From positions 29,690 through 74,394 of the forward strand of contig CAJUTL010000013.1 in NCBI GenBank assembly GCA_910589395.1: a stretch of 44,705 nucleotides of DNA, read 5' to 3'. The DNA comes from an uncultured Oscillospiraceae bacterium. Its GTDB lineage: Bacteria; Bacillota_A; Clostridia; Oscillospirales; Acutalibacteraceae. Within the stretch, counting starts at the first letter, position 1, and every line of letters starts with the position of its first letter. A program made the position numbers and the translations under genes. Below the pieces are notes generated by a model. The model saw only the letters and a list, made by a program, of their open reading frames with translations. It made no database searches and was not told the origin of the DNA. Below are positions 40,958 to 44,705 of this stretch, in pieces.

Positions 40958-41356
40958 ATGCAATACAGCATTTCACAAATGGCAGAGCTTTTCGGCGTAA
41001 AGCCCCACACCCTGCGTTTTTACGAAAAAGAGGGTATTCTTACGCCTCAGCGGACAAAAAGCGGTGTGCGCACCTACACCGAGGAAAGCAAGGCTCAAAT
41101 GGAGCTTACGATGTGCCTGAAAAGCACCGGCATGCCGTTGAAGGATATCAAACGGTATTTTGATCTGGTCAAAGTCGGAGACAGCACGCTGGAGCAGCGG
41201 CTGGAGATCTTCACCGATCACCGGCGGCATGTACTGGAGGAGATCGACACACTGCAAAAGCATCTCTGCAAGATCGAATACAAGATCCAATGGTGCCAAA
41301 ATTCTTTGAAAGCAAAAAATGCGGAAAAGAGTGATCGTTTTCCGCAGCAGCCATAA
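40958..41356 (+). CDS. MerR-family transcriptional regulator
   Basis: 132 aa. The N-terminal winged HTH is clear (YSISQMAELFGVKPHTLRFYEKEGILTP, then RTYTEESKAQMELTMCLKSTGMPLKDI). A coiled-coil dimer helix follows (about residues 75-120; HRRHVLEEIDTLQKHL). The C-terminus is short and lacks an obvious ligand or metal domain, as in small MerR regulators that sense stress or partner proteins. The start is ATG at 40958 with GGAAAGGAAG upstream. It is divergent from the amino acid ABC operon (339 nt apart) and could act on it, but no operator was identified. Confidence 0.92.
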   Translation: MQYSISQMAELFGVKPHTLRFYEKEGILTPQRTKSGVRTYTEESKAQMELTMCLKSTGMPLKDIKRYFDLVKVGDSTLEQRLEIFTDHRRHVLEEIDTLQKHLCKIEYKIQWCQNSLKAKNAEKSDRFPQQP

Positions 41357-41363
41357 TAAAACG

Positions 41364-41410
41364 ACCGCCCGCTGAGAAGCGTTTGCTTTTCAGCGGGCGG
41401 CTGTTTTATT
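41364..41410. terminator. Bidirectional terminator between MerR and flavin-reductase genes
   Basis: CCGCCCGCTGA (41364-41374) pairs with TCAGCGGGCGG (41389-41399), with AAGC/GCTT inside. CTGTTTTATTTTTT follows on the + strand and TTTTATTATGG on the - strand. Confidence 0.92.
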
Positions 41411-41972
41411 TTTTCAGATCCAGACCATCCCGGAATGCTTCCCCAACACGTTCGCTCACCCGGTAATATCCATGGGTGTATGGGTCAAAGGCAATGGCGT
41501 TCACCAGCGATATATCGACCTTGCCGTTTACCATAACGCTTTCGTCCGCTGTGATATTGACGACCTTGCCGATCACTCCACAGCCATATTTATTGTCCTG
41601 ATATTCCATAAATTCACATTCAAGGCACAGAGGCAACTCGTTTATCACAGGGGCGTCCACTGTTTCGGCCCTGCCAGCGGTGAGGCCGCTGCGCACGAAT
41701 TTGTCAGCGACCCTGTTTCCGGATTCCACGCCGAAATAGTCCGCCTCCTTCACATGGGCGGCATCGGCTATGCTGACAGTGAAGGCTCCCCGCGCCTTGA
41801 TGTTTTTTACGGTCTTATGGGTCTCGGTCAAATTAAGCGCCACAACTCCCCGCTCCTGCATCGTACCCCAGGCGGCGTTCATCACATGGACGCTGCCATC
41901 TTCATTGTAGGTGGCAACCATCAGAACAGGCATGGGGAAAATGCCTTCTGTAATATCCAGTTTTGCTCTCAT
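41406..41972 (-). CDS. Flavin reductase-like (FMN-binding split-barrel) protein
   Basis: 188-aa cytoplasmic flavoprotein of the flavin-reductase-like family. The N-terminal FPMPVLMVATYNEDGSVHVMNAAWGT is the standard flavin-binding opening, followed by LNLTETHKTVKNI and ADYFGVESGNRVADKF. Members reduce FMN/FAD or serve as NADPH-dependent quinone, nitro or metal reductases; this one cannot be assigned further. The start is ATG at 41972 with AAGGTAAT upstream. Divergent from an HxlR regulator 123 nt away, a common pairing in which the HxlR protein controls the redox enzyme. Confidence 0.92.
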   Translation of the reverse strand: MRAKLDITEGIFPMPVLMVATYNEDGSVHVMNAAWGTMQERGVVALNLTETHKTVKNIKARGAFTVSIADAAHVKEADYFGVESGNRVADKFVRSGLTAGRAETVDAPVINELPLCLECEFMEYQDNKYGCGVIGKVVNITADESVMVNGKVDISLVNAIAFDPYTHGYYRVSERVGEAFRDGLDLKK

Positions 41973-42042
41973 CGTAATTACCTTACTTTGGCGATATTGA
42001 CAGGGTCAGCTGTCCTGTGTATCATTATAGCATCCGCCATAA

Positions 42043-42058
42043 ATAGTACAAGTACTAT
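42043..42058. promoter_or_regulatory. Palindromic operator in the flavin reductase/hxlR intergenic region
   Basis: ATAGTAC (42043-42049) and GTACTAT (42052-42058) are perfect inverted repeats with an AA centre. A related GATAGGTACTA follows about 5 nt later. Palindromes of this GTAC/TACT type are typical HxlR operators, so the downstream regulator probably binds here. Confidence 0.65.
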
Positions 42059-42095
42059 CATTTTTGATAGGTACTAACTAAAAGGATAGTGAACC

Positions 42096-42431
42096 ATGAT
42101 AAAGAGCTTTCTTAAGAACGCGAATTTTGAGGATACCGGATTCAGCTATACGATGTCCCTCATATCCGGCAAGCACAAGATGGTGATTCTCTACTGCCTT
42201 ATGGAGTACCGGGTCGTGCGGTTCAACGAGCTGAAGAGATATGTAAAAAACATATCCGACAAAACCCTCAGCACAAACCTGAAAGAGCTGGAGCGGGACA
42301 GCCTGATCATCAGAACAGAGTACCCGCAGATCCCGCCAAAAGTGGAATACAGTCTCAGCGACCGTGGAAAATCTCTGATGGCTGTTTTAGACCAGCTCTG
42401 CGTCTGGGGTGAAAACAATAAACCGGTCTGA
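42096..42431 (+). CDS. HxlR-family transcriptional regulator
   Basis: 111 aa, a single winged-helix domain. Family marks: MSLISGKHKMVILYCLMEYRV, VRFNELKRYVKNISDKTLSTNLKELERDSLI and YSLSDRGKSL. HxlR proteins in Firmicutes often respond to aldehydes, quinones or redox stress through a Cys; Cys occurs at LYCLMEY and LCVWG. The start is ATG at 42096 with AAAAGGA upstream. It is divergent from the flavin reductase gene, with a palindrome between them, and is terminated at 42490-42523. Confidence 0.93.
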   Translation: MIKSFLKNANFEDTGFSYTMSLISGKHKMVILYCLMEYRVVRFNELKRYVKNISDKTLSTNLKELERDSLIIRTEYPQIPPKVEYSLSDRGKSLMAVLDQLCVWGENNKPV

Positions 42432-42489
42432 CAGCCGGGGAGCCCATTCCGCCTTTCCGCAGCCGTATCACAACAGTACAGCTTTACTT

Positions 42490-42523
42490 GACAGAGGCAA
42501 ACCACCGGTCTGCCTCTGTCTTT
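42490..42523 (+). terminator. Intrinsic terminator of the HxlR gene
   Basis: GACAGAGGCA (42490-42499) pairs exactly with TGCCTCTGTC (42511-42520), followed by TTT. Confidence 0.8.
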
Positions 42524-42628
42524 AAGCTGCGGGATCCGGCGGGCCTTATCCCGCGGCCACAAAAATGCAGCTGCGGAAGGCGGTTTTCTCCAAAAAAGGA
42601 AAAATATGAATAAAATGTGACAAATCTA

Positions 42629-42657
42629 TTGATTTTCCGAGAAGGAAACGATATACT
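42629..42657 (+). promoter_or_regulatory. Sigma-A promoter of the NCS2 permease gene
   Basis: TTGATT (42629-42634), a 17-nt spacer and TATACT (42652-42657). The leader that follows has CCCCCAT near 42669 and TGGGGGC near 42721, which can pair. No purine riboswitch sequence was found. Confidence 0.7.
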
Positions 42658-42755
42658 TAGGTTTGTTCCCCCATTTTGTTTGACGGTCACCTGTATTTCA
42701 GAAAAGGCTGCTGAAAAATTTGGGGGCATATTTTATTGTTAGGAGTGTGAATGTT

Positions 42756-44180
42756 TTGGAAAAGTTCTTTAAGCTGAAAGAACACGGCACCACCGTCCGG
42801 ACAGAGATCACCGCCGGTATCACCACATTCATGGCAATGGCCTATATCTTGATGGTCAACGCCGGAATGTTCTCCGATCCCTTCGGCGACGGCACCAATG
42901 TATTGGGCGTGAGTTACGGCGCGATTTATATCGCTACTGCTCTTTCCGCCATTGTAGGCACGGTGCTGATCGGCCTGCTTTCCAATCTGCCCTTGGCACA
43001 GGCCTCCGGTATGGGATTGAACGCCTTCTTTGTCTACACTATGTGTGTGGGCATGGGCCTCAGCTACGCAAACGCCCTGGTGCTGGTTCTGATCGATGGC
43101 GTAGTGTTCTTGCTTTTGACCGTTACCGGCCTGCGGAAAATCATCTTTGATGCCATTCCCAAGGCTGTCAAAACCGCTATCGCCGCCGGTATCGGCCTGT
43201 TTATCGCCTTTATCGGCCTGCAGAACGCCGGTATCGTTGTGGGCAACGATTCCACCAAGGTGGCCCTTGCTTCCTTTAACGTATTCAACGGCGGCGCTAC
43301 CTGGGCGGCTATCTTCCCCATGCTGCTCACCATTCTCACAGTGTTCGCCATCGGCGCCATGGCAAAGGCCAAGATCCGCGGCGCTGTGCTGTGGGGCATT
43401 TTGGGCTCCGCAGTGCTCTACTATGTGATTGGTCTCATTACCGTTCCCGAGTTTTACGCTACTTCTGTAGCCCCCAATCTGTCTTCTGATTTTCTGGGTG
43501 CTTTTAAGGACTTCGGCACTCAGGCATTCGGCAAAGTCTTTACAGAAGGCTTTAACTTCTCCCCCTATATCGCCGAACACGGAACCGGTGCCTTTGCCGT
43601 AATGTTCCTTACCTCTATGCTAGCGTTCTGCATGGTGGATATGTTTGATACCCTGGGCACCCTGTACGGCGCCTGCGCCGCCGGCAATATGCTGACCAAG
43701 GAAGGCGATGTGCCCAACATGAACAAGGCCATGCTGGCTGACGCCGTTGCCACCTGCACCGGCGCTATCTGCGGCACCTCTACCGTTACCACCTTTGTGG
43801 AGTCCTCCGCCGGCGTTGGTGAGGGCGGCCGCACCGGCCTTACCTCTATAGCCACCGCCGCCATGTTCCTCATCGCTATGTTCCTGTCCCCGGTAGCGCA
43901 GCTGATCCCCACCTACGCCTGCGCCGCCGCTCTGATCTATGTGGGCGTGCTGATGATGGGCAATATCCGCAGCATCGACTGGGACGATCCCGCCACTGCT
44001 GTGGTAGCCTTCCTGACCGTGGCCATCATGCCCCTGACCTACAACATTTCCTACGGCATCGCCTTCGGCCTGATCGCCTACATCTTCATCAAGCTGTTCA
44101 CCGGCAAGATCAAGGAAATTAACGCGGGCACCTGGATCATCGGCATTCTGTTCGCCCTGATGTTCTTCCTGACACATTGA
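42756..44180 (+). CDS. NCS2-family nucleobase permease (AzgA-like guanine/hypoxanthine transporter)
   Basis: About 474-aa polytopic membrane transporter. The N-terminal LKEHGTTVRTEITAGITTFMAMAYILMVNAGM, the NLPLAQASGMGLNAFF helix and the SSAGVGEGGRTGLTSI segment are hallmarks of the AzgA/PbuG-type subfamily, with about 12-14 helices. These proteins import hypoxanthine, guanine or adenine by proton symport. The start is taken as TTG at 42756 (EKFFKLKEHG), 10 nt after AGGAG; an in-frame GTG at 42747 is only 1 nt from that site. Monocistronic, with its own promoter at 42629 and terminator at 44241-44270. Confidence 0.93.
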   Translation: MEKFFKLKEHGTTVRTEITAGITTFMAMAYILMVNAGMFSDPFGDGTNVLGVSYGAIYIATALSAIVGTVLIGLLSNLPLAQASGMGLNAFFVYTMCVGMGLSYANALVLVLIDGVVFLLLTVTGLRKIIFDAIPKAVKTAIAAGIGLFIAFIGLQNAGIVVGNDSTKVALASFNVFNGGATWAAIFPMLLTILTVFAIGAMAKAKIRGAVLWGILGSAVLYYVIGLITVPEFYATSVAPNLSSDFLGAFKDFGTQAFGKVFTEGFNFSPYIAEHGTGAFAVMFLTSMLAFCMVDMFDTLGTLYGACAAGNMLTKEGDVPNMNKAMLADAVATCTGAICGTSTVTTFVESSAGVGEGGRTGLTSIATAAMFLIAMFLSPVAQLIPTYACAAALIYVGVLMMGNIRSIDWDDPATAVVAFLTVAIMPLTYNISYGIAFGLIAYIFIKLFTGKIKEINAGTWIIGILFALMFFLTH

Positions 44181-44206
44181 TTGAGCTTCGCTTAATCAAT
44201 GTGTCA
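44170..44206. repeat. Long near-perfect hairpin across the permease stop codon
   Basis: Bases 44170-44186 pair with 44190-44206 around a TTC triplet: TGACACATTGATT matches AATCAATGTGTCA exactly, with one G-U pair in the inner part. The stop codon TGA at 44178-44180 lies in the stem. No U-run follows, so it is not a standard terminator. Confidence 0.8.
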
Positions 44207-44240
44207 GCTCGCCTGAATTTAAGCTGACTTCAGCAAAAAA

Positions 44241-44270
44241 GAGCACATCCGAAAAGGATGTGCTCTTTTT
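44241..44270 (+). terminator. Intrinsic terminator of the permease gene
   Basis: GAGCACATCC (44241-44250) pairs with GGATGTGCTC (44256-44265) around a GAAAA loop, followed by TTTTT. Confidence 0.95.
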
Positions 44271-44387
44271 ATGTGTGGTTCTTGCTATTTGTCTAACAAT
44301 CACAGGAGGGGCCGCTAAATTATAGTTTAGCGAACTAGTCGTTAGCTGTTAGTAGTTAGTCGTTAGAAAAGGGAAAGTTCTCTCTTT

Positions 44388-44482
44388 TGTCATTCTGAGG
44401 AACGAAGCGACGAAGAATCTCGTCCTTAAAGCCCTTCAAAAAGTCCCGAAGGACGAAATTCTTCGCTTCGCTCAGAATGACA
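44388..44482. repeat. Dispersed palindromic repeat, family A, copy 3
   Basis: TGTCATTCTGAGGAACGAAG at the left and CTTCGCTCAGAATGACA at the right are inverted ends, with GACGAAGAATCTCGTCC and GGACGAAATTCTTCGC inside. It is preceded by CGCTAAATTATAGTTTAGCG (44313-44332) and GTTAGTCGTTAG modules. Confidence 0.82.
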
Positions 44483-44499
44483 GGAGGGAGGTGAGTGGA

Positions 44500-44705
44500 T
44501 AATCGCTAAATTATTGTTTAACACCCTTAGGCTCCGCTTATTTATAAGGGGAGCTGTCACGGCAAAGCCGTGACTGAGGGGATTAAAACTGGCGGTTTTA
44601 TCCCACTTTCTGCGTGTGACTATCCCTTCCACCGTTCTCGCCTGCCGGCTCAGCAACGACCGAGTTGACAAACGAGAACGGGTCAGAGCGGTTGCTGTGC
44701 CCCAG
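44500..44705. repeat. Modular palindromic repeat, family B, copy 2 (runs off the window)
   Basis: It contains CTTATTTATAAGGGGAGC, GTCACGGCAAAGCCGTGAC and the 30-base segment at 44604-44633 that is the exact inverse complement of 38091-38120. No gene is evident to the end of the window; whatever follows is outside the view. Confidence 0.75.

Noticed and set aside
42600..42755. Purine riboswitch before the NCS2 permease
   Set aside because: The conserved purine-aptamer core sequences were not found; only a promoter and a CCCCC/GGGGG pairing are visible.

Overview
The window reads as chromosome of an anaerobic, endospore-lineage Gram-positive bacterium of the class Clostridia, most likely an Oscillospiraceae/Ruminococcaceae-type gut organism. 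The evidence is a spo0A gene, S-layer-homology (SLH) anchored surface proteins, T-box leaders, ECF-type vitamin transport, Gram-positive style lipoproteins and fairly GC-rich coding sequence. The genus cannot be fixed from the sequence alone. No rRNA, tRNA, CRISPR array, prophage or intact insertion sequence was seen.

Layout. 1-5.6 kb (genes on the minus strand): a D-Ala-D-Ala carboxypeptidase, a small SLH surface protein, a Spo0A homologue whose receiver lacks the usual phosphorylation residues, and a PfkB sugar kinase with a MITE-like element at its 3' end. 5.7-22.4 kb: the centrepiece, a divergent locus that I read as a surface corrinoid (vitamin B12) capture and uptake system. Two oppositely directed cobalamin riboswitches, each followed by an attenuator-like terminator, sit between the two arms. 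The left arm is one giant 3057-residue SLH protein that contains an alpha/alpha-barrel followed by a DUF4430 domain, the same order as the two domains of animal intrinsic factor/transcobalamin. The right arm is an operon of an SLH-anchored alpha-barrel protein, a membrane-tethered DUF4430 protein, an EcfT subunit, and a single polypeptide fusing two ECF ATPases to an S-component.

22.5-27.2 kb: a cysteine-rich probable sporulation protein, a small zinc-ribbon protein, and a leuA-leuB operon behind a leucine T-box. 27.1-33.4 kb: a membrane-anchored DHHW protein, a membrane-anchored lipase-like protein, and a three-gene siderophore/corrinoid-type ABC importer. 33.8-37.8 kb: a DUF308 membrane protein, a GNAT acetyltransferase, and an HTH-cupin-acyl-CoA ligase fusion behind a second T-box that probably also reads leucine. 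38.3-44.3 kb: a polar amino acid ABC importer, a MerR regulator, a flavin-reductase/HxlR divergent pair and an NCS2-type nucleobase permease.

Gaps between operons carry dispersed repeats: a palindromic element of about 95-108 bp with TGTCATTCTGA-type ends (three fuller copies and one decayed), and a second modular repeat in two inverted copies. The strongest hypotheses are (i) the Gram-positive intrinsic-factor-like corrinoid capture locus, (ii) the Spo0A with a degenerate, Glu-substituted receiver, and (iii) a leucine-type T-box controlling an acyl-CoA ligase, which could link branched-chain acid activation to leucine supply.
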